DNA of 64,000 nucleotides from Protula sp. h YS-2021 (lineage: Eukaryota > Annelida > Polychaeta > Sabellida > Serpulidae): NCBI GenBank assembly GCA_949752745.1, contig OX457025.1, positions 50,711,098 to 50,775,097 of the forward strand, in the 5' to 3' direction. Position numbers and translations under genes: made by a program. The stretch's first letter is position 1. The number at the start of each line of letters is the position of its first letter. Positions 1 to 10,849 of this stretch are shown piece by piece. The notes beneath the pieces were generated by a model. It had not been told where the DNA came from and searched no databases. It worked only from the letters and a program-made list of their open reading frames with translations.

Positions 1-903
1 TCGTTAACTATACTTTAAGGAAAGAATATATATAAAGTGCAGATGAGCCAACTTTGGGAAAATACTCTTACTGTCTCGAAATTTGAAGCGTAACTGACCA
101 TTGCCTTTTTTTGTCATTTGGCCAAAAATATCTGGTTGTAACTTTTTTGTGATTCGCCAAAGAAACTGGCTGTAATCATTTGGCCTTAATCTCTAGAAGT
201 TCTGGTTAAGGGTGGCAGGCTTTGGTACACACCTGGCTATTGCATTTTTTTCGTGATTCGCCTAAAATTGCTGGGAATATTAACCAAAAACAATTTTCAT
301 GATAACGCATAAGATATAAGTGGAAACATCTTAAACTTTGGAAGGTAGTTTTATAAATAAACCATACATGTTAATAAGAAACCATTTTTGCAGTTAATTT
401 TGACTAACGCCAGGGTCGTGAAATTTGGGTTACAGATTATACCTATATGTCATAAGTCTTGGCATCAGCATTCGTGAGCTGGGGGATTGTCCATGGACAG
501 TCTTGTTAACAAGACTTCCAGTCGTCTATTCCAACTTTAGTCGTCCTATCCAATCCCTTAAAACTTAATGATCCCAGCAAGCCAGATATATAGAGCTGAA
601 AGGGATATCGAAAAAAGTGCAGTGTAACTTCGTAAACAGGACCACCGATTAGAAGACACCAAACTAGTTTAATATCAAAAGTTATCATGTTCGTGAGGCC
701 CTTTCATTTTAGAACGTTATTTTCAGCTCTATCGCAAAGAGGTCCTTCATTTATTAGGCGGTTCATTGTGCATGTTTACGATTCACTGTATTGGTGTGCA
801 TGTTTATGTTCCATTGCATTTGTTCACATGTTTATGTTCCACTCTGTTTACATCTTTTTATATTCCAGTGTATTTGTTCCCATGTTTATGTGATAGCATA
901 ATT
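1..903. other. Non-coding stretch, no gene seen
   Basis: I see no exon here. The DNA is A/T-rich, with short decayed repeats such as the loosely repeated 'gattcgcc' segments at 100-260. A small hairpin (TGTCC/GGACA) lies near 487-499 and is followed by CTTGTT; similar hairpins recur near 51359 and 56409. TTLL12 exons upstream of 4153 are not in this stretch, so it is probably intronic. Confidence 0.5.
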
Positions 904-2246
904 ATGTCTCCCCGACCAAGGGGAGACATATAGTGTTTGTACGTTCTGTATGTGTGTATGTGTCAGTCTGCTGTGAACAAAGTTTTGTGTGCAAAATTTC
1001 TCGAGAACGAAACGTCGGATCGACTTCAAACTTGATCGATTTATTCCTTGGTAAGGTCGGACGGTTCTGTCACCTTTTGACGCATGTCACGTGATTAGGG
1101 CAGGCATATGACGTCATTATGTAAAAATCTTGTGTGCGAAATTTCTCAGCCGCTGAACATCAGAGAAAGTTGAAACATGGTGGGATTATTGCTTGGTTGG
1201 TCCGAAAGACTCTACAGATTTTTTTCGCGAGTAGAACGAACGAATGCGGCGTATGACGTCGTCACGTAAACTATGTATATATTTTGAACAAGATCTTGTG
1301 TGCAAAATCTCGATAACGGAAAGTCCTATCGACTTCAAATTGTATATGGATATTCCTTGGGTCAGTCAGACGGTTCTGTCAACTTTTTATGCATGCCACG
1401 TGATTAGGGCAGTTGTATGACGGTTGAGTAAAAATCTTGTGTGCGAAATTTCTCAACTGCTGAACATCGGAGAAAGCTGAAACTTGGTGGGATTATTGCG
1501 TGGTAGGTCCGAAAGAAACTTTAAATATTTTTCGTGAGTGGAACGAACGAATGCGGCGTATGACGTCATCGCGTAAAATGTATATATTTTGAGCCAGATC
1601 TTGTATGCATAATATCTCAATAAGAGAAAGTCATATCGACTTAAAATTTTATATGGGTATTCCTTGGTTCAGTCAGACGACTTTCAACTTTTGACGGGTA
1701 AAAAATTATCTGTTGTTAAGCAAAATATCTCAACGTCGGAAAGTCGGATCGACTTCAAATTTGGGGTAGTTATTCGTGGGATAAGTCGCACGGTTTCGTA
1801 TAGAAAATCAATAAAGTGCAAAACGTCAACACCCACCCCGCCTTCCCATTTTTTGGCTGCTTTGTTATCTAAGCAAAGGTGTTAACTACGCTGGGTATTT
1901 TAGCGTTTTCCAGAAGATTCTCGAGTGTTCCTGCATTCTTTAGAAAGCTTCAAAACCGTAACAGCATTACTGTCGGTCCATTGCTATTTGTTTTCGCCTG
2001 AAATTGAGCTTTTTGTGCGCTTCTAATCTACGGCTGTTACGTAACATGCCACTCAGTCGGGGGTCAGTGTCAGTTGTGGTGCATGATGATCTGTCATGAA
2101 ATGCTATTGTCGTATTATAGGTCTAAGCAGGTCTAGCTATTGATTTTTTTGGTGCATACTTGATTAGGTTGCAAAGTGGTTCTATATATAGGAGCTCGAT
2201 TAGCATTGTTTGCAGAAATATTTTTCGCTATTAAAGTGGGTCATTA

Positions 2247-2730
2247 ACACTTGACAAGCCTTTGGCTTGCAAGGGTTATATGAATTTGTACGAGCAAAAT
2301 TCGTCTTTTTTTTCTTCTTGACACGTTTTCCGATTTTTTGTGTCTTCTTCTCTGACACTATGGGCCCTACGACCGTGAAACTTGGGACTTATGAAGAGCT
2401 TGATCTGAACGTGTGCATGTCACTTTTTATTTTCGTCTTTGATTTCGTTTTCTTTGTTAAAACGCCATGTGAAAAGAGTGTATTTTTTGCACGTAAATGC
2501 GTAGCATTCAACCCACATCACACAGAGTTGCTCAGTGAGCTTTGTGCGAGCTCTCACTGCGTAAATAGATAACATGGCGTATGCTAGATCAGTCAATAAA
2601 ACCTTAAGTCAACAGAAACCAAACACTATTCGGCTTATAAGACGTATTCAAGCTGTGTTGTTTGCAATATATTATTCAAGAAATAACCCATTGAAGGAAG
2701 TATTTATGCGTTTTAATTTTTGTCAAGTGT
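2247..2730. mobile_element. MITE with 11-bp TIRs and TTA target duplication
   Basis: Terminal inverted repeats ACACTTGACAA (2247) and TTGTCAAGTGT (ending 2730) are perfect over 11 bp and are flanked by TTA on both sides (2244-2246 and 2731-2733). The paralogous repeat copy near 24610-24625 lacks the element and so acts as an approximate empty site. A 3-bp TTA duplication fits PIF/Harbinger-type elements. TTAA (piggyBac-like) is an alternative reading because the flanks are TTAA. The open frame at 2267-2572 is not convincing as a gene. A truncated inverted copy lies at 55812-56053. Confidence 0.7.
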
Positions 2731-3207
2731 TTAACATTTCGCTAGCGAAGTGAGGTTCTAGTCTGATATCTTGCGTTACGAGGAGCAGCTCACCATTTTG
2801 GCACCGAAATGCCTCCCCTCTTCTTCCACCGAGGTGCGTCATCTGATGCGCAGTTATGAAGAATGCCTTCCTAGTGCTATTTGGCCGATGGGAATGTGCG
2901 AAGACAAGGTAGTCTATCATGGCTATAACTACACTTAGGGTGCAGACCGTTACCGGTGCGTTGGGTGAACGGGTTAGAGTTGTATTTATAGTCGGACCTA
3001 CAGTAAATAGCTGGGGGGGGGGGGCGTGTGGAAGATGATGGTTAGCAAAAAAAATCACGACCATCTTCAAAACCGGGATAAAAAGATGTAAAGTAAGAAC
3101 CGTTTGTCGTAACCCCTTCCAGATTCGGGTAAAAAGACGTATGGTAAAACCTGCGTGTCTTGACCAACTTCCAGACCCGGATAAAAATGTAACGTGCAGT
3201 AAAACTA

Positions 3208-3720
3208 CAGTCGGAGCCACTTAATATTAACACGGTTAATATGAAGTTCGCGTAATATGAAGTGATTTGCTTGGACCCAATGTAGAATGCCTTGGTTTCT
3301 ATGGACAGAAGTTCACATAACATGAACACGTCTAATATGAAGTTCACGTAATATGAAGTCCAGCATAAGGTCCAACGGGCTACATTTACTGCATAATGTG
3401 TTCGCGTAATATGAACTACGTAAAAGGCCAATAACAAAAACACAAAGAATCAAATACACAGTAGACTTTGAGTAAGTGTCAACACTGAATGCTGTTGTTT
3501 ATAAAAGGCATTGTGGTGGGGCGATCGCAAAAGGGTCGCAATTGCCTTTTGGCAGTCTTAAAGCAGATAAAACAGTCGTTTGATTCAAAGCTATTGCGTA
3601 CCAATACCGTAATCAAACCCTCGGGTATTGCATTGTAAAGTTCGTGTAATATGAAGTTCGCGTAATATGAAGTATTTTGCTCGGTCCCGACGACTTCATA
3701 TTACGCGGGTCCGAGTGTAC
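3208..3720. mobile_element. pogo/Tigger-like MITE
   Basis: The ends are CAGTCGGAGCC... at 3208 and an approximate inverted counterpart ...GGGTCCGAGTGTAC at 3720, with TA on both sides (3206-3207 and 3721-3722). The interior is built from repeats of TTCGCGTAATATGAAGT in both orientations (3236-3360, 3640-3710). The related segment near 25045-25062 reads straight through without the insert, which supports insertion at a TA. The CAGT... start and the TTAATATGAA subterminal repeats resemble pogo-type TIRs; that family assignment is inferred. Confidence 0.6.
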
Positions 3721-4152
3721 TATAGTGACCAACTTCAGATGTGGACAAGAAGGGCCTACAGTAAAACCCGTTTTAGCGACCACCTTCCAGACTTGGATGA
3801 AAAAAGACGTCCATTTATATCTGTTTTAGTGACCACTATCTGTTTAGTTTGAGTTTTTTTACAATGAATTAAGGTTATGTTTGCAGAAATGAATATTTTA
3901 TTTCGGTAATTAAAAAAAAGGAATTTTTTTTGGGAGGGGGAGGGAGGGGGGTCATGGGTTTAGTCGGGGAGACATTTGTTTTTGTTTACAAAAACAAGAA
4001 ATTAAGTGGGTATCGATTGAAGGTGTATAATATAAGCCTGTACTCTTATGTTTTGTGTGCACTGGCCGCTCTAGTTGTTTACATGTTTGTGCTCCACTAC
4101 ATTTGTGTACATGTTTATGGTCCATTATATTTTCTTGCATATTGTATGGTAG

Positions 4153-4321
4153 GGCACGGAGGAGGCAGCACCTATCTGGTACATTATGGATGACTTCGGG
4201 AGCCGCATCCAGCACCCTGCCCTGGATGAGCTACCCACAGTCAAGGTCGTGCCCTTGTACTACCCGCCACTGCAGGCGGCATTCTCAGTCATGTGGCCGC
4301 TGACGAACCTACAGCATGGAG
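4153..4321 (+). CDS. TTLL12: TTLL12, exon A (partial gene)
   Basis: This is the first of five visible exons of a tubulin-tyrosine-ligase-like protein 12. The translation contains PIWYIMDDFGSRIQH followed by a segment ending in MWPLTNL, which matches the TTLL12-specific region between its N-terminal part and its TTL/ATP-grasp domain. The exon follows a TAG acceptor at 4151-4152 in phase 0 and ends in phase 1 before GTAATA. TTLL12 is a cytosolic TTL-family member; ligase activity has been hard to show for it, and roles in tubulin and histone modification balance have been reported. About the first quarter of the protein must be encoded upstream of the window. The summed exons A-E are 831 nt, an exact multiple of three, with no stop. 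Confidence 0.85.
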
Positions 4322-4718
4322 GTAATAGCAGACCAGGTGAAACGCCTTGTAATAAATAGTCAGGAGTGGTAATAGCCAATCAGTCACGTGGGAATTGCCA
4401 ATCAAGCAGACGTGATAATAGCCAGTCAAACAGACGTGGTAACAGATACCCAAACAGGCATGATAATAGCCGGTGAAACAAACAATGCAATAGGTATGGC
4501 AATAGAACAGATAATAGGTTGTCAACACTTGGCATAGTCAAAAGTCGTGGTTATATGTCGTCAACAGTCGTGGTTGTAGGCCGTCAACAGTTGTGTTAAA
4601 AGGCCACCAGCAGTCGCGGTTATACTGATGGTTACATTAAATGTTCGAACTGCGTGTTGTTTGACGGAGTTTATATGTTTAAGTCCTTAAAACTAAATAA
4701 ATACAGTCCTGCTTCCAG

Positions 4719-4849
4719 ATGAAGTAACTCGTGATTACGTACAAGTGATGGACCCCGAAATGAAGAGAATGCGAATGTATCCGTGGTTACCAGAGGATTA
4801 TAGCATGCTGAGTTTCCATCTGCCCTCCCCACTGGAGACGCTCAGTCAG
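4719..4849 (+). CDS. TTLL12: TTLL12, exon B
   Basis: The exon begins after TTCCAG in phase 1 and ends in phase 0 before GTGAGG. It encodes DEVTRDYVQVMDPEMKRMR followed by a YPWLP motif. These align with the EEVTRDF... and LLPWAP segments of vertebrate TTLL12, which directly follow the region encoded by exon A. The frame is open and the splice phases agree with both neighbouring exons. Intron A-B (397 nt) contains loosely repeated segments around 'gtggtaatag', and intron B-C holds a minisatellite. Confidence 0.85.
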
Positions 4850-4859
4850 GTGAGGTCAT

Positions 4860-5345
4860 TACATGAATTCACACGCATAGTGAAATAAGTTGGTGCACAT
4901 GCGTGGTGAAGCAGGTGCACACGTGCGGTAAAAACGGCGGATGCACTTGCGCGATGAAATAAGGGCAAACGTGCGGCGAAAAAGTTGGATGTACGTGCGC
5001 GGTGAAATAGTTTTGTTCAAGTGTGTGGGTGCACTGTGCTATGAAGTGTGTTGGCGCAGGTGCGCGGTGAAGTATGTGGGTGCATGTGTGCTGTGAAATG
5101 TGTGGGTGCACGTGCGCTGTGAAAGGATGTGGTGAACGTGCGCGGTGAAGTATGTGGGTGCAAGTGTACTGTAAAGTGCGTGGGTTCACATGCGCTGTGA
5201 AGTATGCGGGTGCACGTTCGCTGAAGTGTATGGGTGCACGTGTGCTGTGAAGTATGTGGTTGCACGTGCGCTGTGACGTATGTGGTGCACGTGTCTTGTG
5301 AAGTATGTGAGTGCACATGTACTGGAAGCATGTGGGTGCACGATA
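4860..5345. repeat. GTGGGTGCACGTGCG minisatellite in TTLL12 intron
   Basis: Around sixteen imperfect copies of a roughly 28-bp unit (core GTGGGTGCACGTGCGCTGTGAAGTAT) fill most of the intron between exons B and C. The long open frames seen on the minus strand here are a by-product of the repeat and carry no recognisable domain. Confidence 0.85.
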
Positions 5346-5662
5346 AAATTAGTGTCCAGTATAAACAGCTAAACGTGGATGGGGAAGAACTGCTTGACTA
5401 GAAGTTTGTATTTTATCACAAGAATATTGACGAAGAAGAGGGTTCGTTAATCTGGATCCCACCTATCAACCCCCGGTATCTGAAAGTGTTTCCCTCTGGC
5501 CTTGAAAATCCGATACGTGTATGCGGAACATTATTGAACATTTGAAAGGTTCTGTAGCCTCTTCAAACGACATCGTAAGCAAAAAACGAGTATACAAATA
5601 AATAAATACCGATCAACACCATTGTGTTGCGTGTTTTCAAATAATTCGTAAATTCTTTCCAG
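5346..5662. other. Rest of TTLL12 intron B-C
   Basis: I see no gene or clear repeat. The stretch ends in a pyrimidine-containing tract and the AG acceptor of exon C (5661-5662). Confidence 0.5.
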
Positions 5663-5856
5663 AAGTATCACATAAAAGAAACACTTCCGGATCCGAGTGC
5701 TGACGTCACGCCGCTGGCAGACGACAGGCCGCTTAAGGTTTACGTCACTGTAGATTCTTACCGGGAACATTTTGTTGCAGACGACAAGTTTGTTTTGACA
5801 GAAAAGCGAGAAGAAGCAGACGTTCTGTTCCTGTCTTCTGCTTTCAGGGAATTTCA
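5663..5856 (+). CDS. TTLL12: TTLL12, exon C
   Basis: The exon starts in phase 0 after TTTCCAG and ends in phase 2 before GTGAGTCC. It encodes a segment containing LKVYVTVDSYREHFV and EEADVLFLSSAFREF. This corresponds to the start of the TTL domain of TTLL12 (FKVYTD...ADILFNFSHFKDYR in vertebrates). The split codon at the 3' end joins exon D without breaking the alignment (FREF-QALS...NQFP against YRKLS...NQFP). The stretch is rich in acidic residues and has no stop. Confidence 0.85.
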
Positions 5857-5934
5857 GTGAGTCCCTTTCTCCTGTTAACGTCTGCACGCCCTGCGTGGTT
5901 ATGATGCGTGGCCCTACGTGTCCATAGCAAGTGT

Positions 5935-6410
5935 ACAAACCCCGCGTGCTCATAAGTGCTTACATGCTTACAAGTCCACACACCCTGCATGTCCGTAACA
6001 AATCTACACACTATGCTTGCTCATGATACACCTGCATGCTTGCACGTCTATATAGAACACGTGTACGTTACAAGTCTACACACCATGCATGCTCATGATA
6101 TGTTTACATGCTTGCACGTCTACATACCCTACATGCCAGTAAAACGTCTACACATCATGCATGCTTATGATACGTCTGCATGCTTGCACGTGTACATAAA
6201 ACACATGTACGTTACAAGTCTACACACCATGCATTCTTATGATACATCCACATGCCTACAAGTCTACAAACCCTGTATGTCCGAAACAAACCTATACACC
6301 ATGCATGCTCATGATACGTCCACATGCCTACAGGTCTACAAAACCTACATGTCCGTAACAGGCCTACACACCATGCATGCTCATGTAAAGTCTACACATC
6401 CTGGATAATC
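5935..6410. repeat. CTACACACCATGCATGCTCATGATA minisatellite
   Basis: This is an imperfect tandem array in TTLL12 intron C-D. A 25- to 31-bp core recurs around CTACACACCATGCATGC, alternating with ATGCTTGCACGTCTA units, so the longer period is roughly 60-70 bp. The 150-codon open frame across it is a repeat artefact. Nothing recognisable lies between 6411 and 6700. Confidence 0.8.
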
Positions 6411-6704
6411 ATGCAGTCTGTATAAAACAAGACGTCATCGAGAGCATAGCCCCAACTGAACTTGTTTGTGACTGTGAAAATGGGACACGGTGAAAAATAA
6501 AAATGACGTTCAACTACCCAACACCATAGGTAATCTATTACGCCAATATCACTGGAAGCTAATTATCCGGGTAGGGGTAACGGCAGATGACTGACGGATT
6601 AACGGACGATTAACAAAAGAACAACATGTAAGTATGATAAGGACGTAAAAAAAACATCAATACTTACTAGTATGTTGCGGCATCCACGCGAAAACAACAC
6701 AACG

Positions 6705-7135
6705 ATAGGCGATTGTCTCGCGTTATGCACACAGCAGCAGCACGACCGATGGGTGATTGTCTCGCGTTATGCACACAGCAGCAGCACGGCGATGGGTGAT
6801 AGTCATGCGTTCTGTACGCGGCAGCAGCACGGCGGAGGGGTGGGGGTGTCGGAAGGCCCACTGCTGTAAAAGGCAACCAGTCGGGTGGGGGGGGCACTGC
6901 TGTCTTTCTGTGCATGATGTAAGAGGCAAGCAGTCGGGTAGAGGAGGTGGGGGCTGGGGGGGGGGGCACTGCTGTCTATTCCGTGCATGCCGTAAGAGGC
7001 AACCAGTGGGATAGAGGAGGGGGGCTGGGGGGCACTGCTGTGTGTTCCGTGCATGCCGTAAGAGGCAACCAGTCGGATAGAGGAGGGGGCTGGGGAGGGA
7101 CACTGCTGTCTGTTCCGTGCATGCCGTAAGAGGCG
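6705..7135. repeat. Two adjacent minisatellites in TTLL12 intron
   Basis: Positions 6710-6835 hold about three copies of a 50-bp unit containing GCGTTATGCACACAGCAGCA. Positions 6860-7135 hold about five copies of a 55- to 65-bp unit containing CCGTGCATGCCGTAAGAGGC and a G-rich run. Both strands are open in several frames through the array, with no domain in any of them. The 3' flank 7136-7290 ends in a decayed SINE/RTE-like tail (GGGTCGTTAAAC at 7249-7260). Confidence 0.8.
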
Positions 7136-7327
7136 ACTAATAGGAGTTTGTTTCTGTCTAGCTCTTCTTTTACTATTTCTTTACTCTTCTTTTTTCCTAC
7201 TTGTTCCTTTAGTAAGTGCGTCCTAACATAGCTATCTTTGTTGCTGAACGGGTCGTTAAACTCCGAACAAGCGAATTGTTCAAATGCTGGCTACTATAAT
7301 AGGGATGCTTTGTATTGGTCGTTTCAG

Positions 7328-7552
7328 AGCTCTTAGTGTCGAATCGGCACACCAGTACATCAATCAATTTCCTAACGAGAGTATTTTGACGGTGAAGGAT
7401 TTATTCGCGACGGTGTGCCGCTCAGCGGCCGGAAGTGACGACTTGTTTAATGACGCCACCATGGAGATGCGCCCAGCCTGGCAGCAAACGACTTTTGACT
7501 TGCTGATGGAACTGCCACAGTTTATGAGCTTCTTTCAAAACAGAGAGAAAAG
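7328..7552 (+). CDS. TTLL12: TTLL12, exon D
   Basis: The exon begins after GTTTCAG in phase 2 and ends in phase 2 before GTCAGC. Its translation contains YINQFPNESILTVKDLFATV and ELPQFMSFFQNREKR. These match the TTLL12 TTL-domain segments LLNQFPCENLLTVKDCLAS and ELPQFVSYFQQRER. The predicted frame is uninterrupted. The next exon that fits (25694) joins in phase and sequence, so an 18.1-kb intron (7553-25693) is implied. That intron contains the PWWP-only gene, a gypsy fragment, a LINE and SINEs. Confidence 0.88.
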
Positions 7553-7611
7553 GTCAGCCTGTGATGCCACCCGTTAGGAAAAAACAGACCCCACACTATG
7601 GCTGTATTTTC

Positions 7612-7800
7612 CCTCAGTATTATACCTCATAATGTCCCGTTATCGCTATAACAACGACTAGAAATTTAACACCAGAATTTAAGTCAAGACATAAAATATA
7701 GGTGCAGTTAATTATGACCCATTATGTTCCGGTTGTGGCTGTAAAAAATAACTTAAAATTTATCACCAGTATTTCAGGTCAAGGCCCAAAATATGTGATA
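7612..7800. repeat. Degenerate two-copy repeat
   Basis: Two roughly 95- to 105-bp copies, 7612-7705 and 7718-7800, share TAATGTCCCGTTATCGCTATA-like and TTTAACACCAGAATTT-like blocks. No gene is seen in 7553-7854. Confidence 0.5.
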
Positions 7801-7854
7801 TTTCAGCCGTCCTTTAGAAAAAAAATTCGAGTCTTGCTTGGGTTCGAGTCATCG

Positions 7855-8040
7855 TGTCTCCCCGACCAAGGGGAGACATAAAGTGTTTGTACGTTCTCTG
7901 TGTGTGTGTGTATGTGTGTCTAACTTCCCGTCGAACTCAGATCCCAGGTTCCAAAACGCGGATGAAGTTTACCGACGTACACAGGTCGAAATCGAGACTT
8001 AGGTCGAGGTTCCCACTTCGCAAACATTTTTTTTTGTAAT
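7855..8040. repeat. Hairpin-headed repeat fragment
   Basis: This starts with the same TGTCTCCCC-GACCAA-GGGGAGACA hairpin (7855-7878) as the element at 904, followed by the shared TAAAGTGTTTGTACGTTCT and a TG run. It then diverges, so it is either a truncated relative or another member using the same head. 8041-8390 shows no gene; 8150-8260 has weak similarity to 28215-28290 (CATGAACTCTGTGT). Confidence 0.6.
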
Positions 8041-8397
8041 TTTTTTTGCGAATCAGGAGCCTGGCTTTCACCTGAACCCTAGTTCTCAATTTGCACATTT
8101 TTTCAGTAAGCTCTGTTTTTTAGTTGTTACACTTCCCAATAGGGGGCGGACAACCATGAACTCTGTGTAAAGAAGCACATGGATTGATAGCCAATCAGTT
8201 CTCTTTCTTCTATATACACGTGTTTTATCAGCCAATAAGACGAGCGCATATTGCGAGCACATGACGGGCACTTGAAATACTGCTGGGGGTGTCGTGTTTT
8301 GTTATGATTCACAATGCGCTCTTTCTTCCGTTTGAATTAATGAGGTTTCATCTAATTAAAGTCAAGTAAAATAGCATAAAATGTTCATAAAGAATAT

Positions 8398-9463
8398 AAT
8401 TATCCGCCGGGAACCGGACGGATATAGTTTTCATTCTGTCCGTCTGTCTGTCCGTCCGTCTGTCTGTCCGTCCGTCTGTCCGTCTGTGCAATTTCAGTCT
8501 CACGCGCCTACAGCCCGCATTAGTGGGTGGATTGATTTCAGATTTTACCCAGGGGTGCTCCTAAGCATCCCGCAGTGCAGTGACCAGGATTCGACGGGAT
8601 CGGAGCAAAATTGCCAAAATGGCAAAACTTTAAAAATTGCAGAAACTGAATAAGGACTTTGCATAACACACATCAGTCTCACGCGCCTACAGCCCGCATA
8701 AGTGGACGGATTGATTTAAGATTTTACCCAGCGCTGCTCCTAAGCATCCCGCAGTGCAGTGACCAGGATTCAACCAGATCCGAGCAAAATTGTCAAAATG
8801 ACAAAACTTAAAAAAATGGAAGAAATGAATTAGGAATGAGCATAACACATATCGGTCTCACGAGCCTACAGGCCGCATTAGTGAGTGGATTGATTTAAGA
8901 TTTTACCCATGGCTGCTCCTTAGCATCCCGCAGTGCAGTGACCAGGATTCGACCGGATCCGAGCAAAATTGCCAAAATGGCAAAACTTTAAAAAATTGCA
9001 GAAACTGAATAAGGACTTTGCATAACACACATCAGTCTCACGCGCCTACAGCCCGCATTAGTGGGTGGATTGATTTAAGATTTTACCCAGCGCTGCTCCT
9101 AAGCATCCCGCAGTGCACTGACCAGGATTCGACCGGATCCGACTAAAATTGCCAAATGACAAAACTTTAAAAAATGGAAGAAATGAATTAGGAATGAGCA
9201 TAACACATATCGGTCTCACGCGCCTACAGGCCGCATTAGTGGGTGGATTGATTTAAGATTTTACCCATGGCTGCTCCTAAGCATCCCGCAGTGCAGTGAC
9301 CAGGATTCGACCGGATCCGAGCAAAATTCTCAAAATGAAAAAACTTTAAATTTTGAAGAAACTGAATTAGGAATGAGCTTTACACATATCGGTCTCACGC
9401 GCCTGCAGCCCGCATTAGAGGTTGGATTGATTTAAGATTTTACCAAGGGCTGCTCCTAAGCAG
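8398..9463. repeat. 180-bp satellite element 1
   Basis: The element starts with CCGGGAACCGGACGGATATAG and a run of CCGTCTGT. It then carries about six tandem units of 179-180 bp beginning TCTCACGCGCCTACAG (8497, 8676, 8855, 9035, 9215, 9394). The sixth unit stops abruptly at 'gctcctaagca' and is fused to the start of a second element. Unit ends alternate between AATGGCAAAAC/GCAGAAACTG and AATGACAAAAC/GGAAGAAATG types. The layout (pyrimidine-rich head plus central tandem repeats) recalls non-autonomous Helitron/pearl-type elements of bivalves, which is an inference. Confidence 0.8.
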
Positions 9464-10257
9464 AACCGGACGGATATAGTTTTCATTCTGTCTGTCCGTC
9501 CGTCCGTCTGTCCGTCTGTGCAATTTCAGTCTCACGCGCCTACAGGCCGCATTAGTGGGTGGATTGATTTCAGATTTTACCCAGGGGTGCTCCTAAGCAT
9601 CCCGCAGTGCAGTGACCAGGATTCGACGGGATCGGAGCAAAATTGCCAAAATGGCAAAACTTTAAAAAATTGCAGAAACTGAATAAGGACTTTGCATAAC
9701 ACACATCAGTCTCACGCGCCTACAGCCCGCATTAGTGGGTGGATTGATTTAAGATTTTACCCATGGCTGCTCCTAAGCATCCCGCAGTGCAGTGACCAGG
9801 ATTCGACCGGATCCGAGCAAAATTGTCAAAATGACAAAACTTTAAAAAATGGAAGAAATGAATTAGGAATGAGCATAACACATATCGGTCTCACGCGCCT
9901 ACAGGCCGCATTAGTGAGTGGATTGATTTAAGATTTTACCCATGGCTGCTCCTAAGCATCCCGCAGTGCAGTGACCAGGATTCGACCGGATCCGAGCAAA
10001 ATTGTCAAAATGACAAAACTTAAAAAAATGGAAGAAATGAATTAGGAATGAGCATAACACATATCGGTCTCACGCGCCTACAGGCCGCATTAGTGAGTGG
10101 ATTGATTTAAGATTTTACCCATGGCTGCTCCTAAGCATCCCGCAGTGCAGTGACCAGGATTCGACCGGATCCGAGCAAAATTGTCAAAATGAAAAAACTT
10201 TAAAATTTGAAGAAACTGAATTAGGAATGAGCTTTACACATATCGGTCTCACAAGGC
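9464..10257. repeat. 180-bp satellite element 2
   Basis: This second, head-to-tail element restarts with GAACCGGACGGATATAG at 9464 and the CCGTCC run. Units begin at 9529, 9708, 9887, 10067 and 10247. Its last complete unit has the variant end 'ctttaaaatttgaagaaactg' also seen in the fifth unit of element 1. Confidence 0.8.
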
Positions 10258-10849
10258 TGTATGGTATTCTTTGGAACAGTTGTGAACAGGAACATCATAA
10301 TCAAGTATACAATTTGCGCGAACCCGGCGGATTCATGCTTCTCGAGCGTCTAGTTACAATAAAGTATTATTAATAAACGTTTTTGGTTGAAAGAAACACG
10401 TCTTTGAATGCGTGAAGATGCATTTGCGAAAATCTTGTCACCCCTCGCCCCCTCGCCCCCCCCCTCCCCCCACCATTTTGGGTGCTTCTAACTGCAATGG
10501 CCTCTAGTTTATTTACCTTTTTTAAGCTTAATTTTTAAAGTCAGCGTGGAATGTAATTGCCATTTACAGCCCAAAAAAGTTTAACTGATTTAATATTAAG
10601 TCATATCTTGCCCTTATTCTATTATTCCTAGCATATTCTTGGCTTAACCTGACGTTGAAGATGCGTGTGTATCAACCCCCCTTTTTTTCTCTTTTTTTTT
10701 TTTTTGTTTCCCCTCGCTTTTTATCACAATTTCTCTCTAAAAGTGTGCAGTTACTGGTGAGATATGCAAGCGAATGCTAAATAAATGTGAAATTAAGCAT
10801 ATTCTCTCGAATTTTTGCCACAGCTAAAAAAACTGATTGATTTTTATTA
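10258..10849. other. Non-coding, low-complexity tracts
   Basis: I see no gene. A C-rich tract (10440-10475) and T-rich tracts (10680-10705) are present. Confidence 0.5.

Larger units (their letters stand above)
904..4068. mobile_element. Composite hairpin-headed repeat, copy 1
   Basis: The segment opens with a perfect 10-bp-stem hairpin at 904-929 (ATGTCTCCCC / GGGGAGACAT, 6-nt loop) and has the matching inverted motif GTCGGGGAGACAT near 3964-3976. Internal units with CGGAAAGTCGGATCGACTT and TATGACGTCAT-like motifs recur at 1010-1110, 1310-1410, 1620-1690 and 1735-1760. The stretch 1640-4068 is collinear with 24060-25397, apart from two insertions (2247-2730 and 3208-3720). The terminal inverted motif suggests a DNA-type element, but no transposase ORF is present. 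Both copies continue about 90 bp past the inverted motif, so the true boundary is uncertain. Confidence 0.55.

Noticed and set aside
2267..2572. 101-codon frame as a gene
   Set aside because: It lies entirely inside a short MITE and a related copy at 55812-56053 breaks off in a minisatellite; no domain is seen.
1..4150. Earlier TTLL12 exons
   Set aside because: I looked for the N-terminal TTLL12 region before exon A and found no matching open segment with splice sites.
4869..5331. 149- and 104-codon His/Thr-rich frames on the minus strand
   Set aside because: They are frames through the 28-bp minisatellite in a TTLL12 intron; several frames are open at once, as expected for a repeat.
6667..7129. 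Overlapping Pro-rich and Gly-rich frames on both strands
   Set aside because: They are produced by the two GC-rich minisatellites; no frame is favoured.
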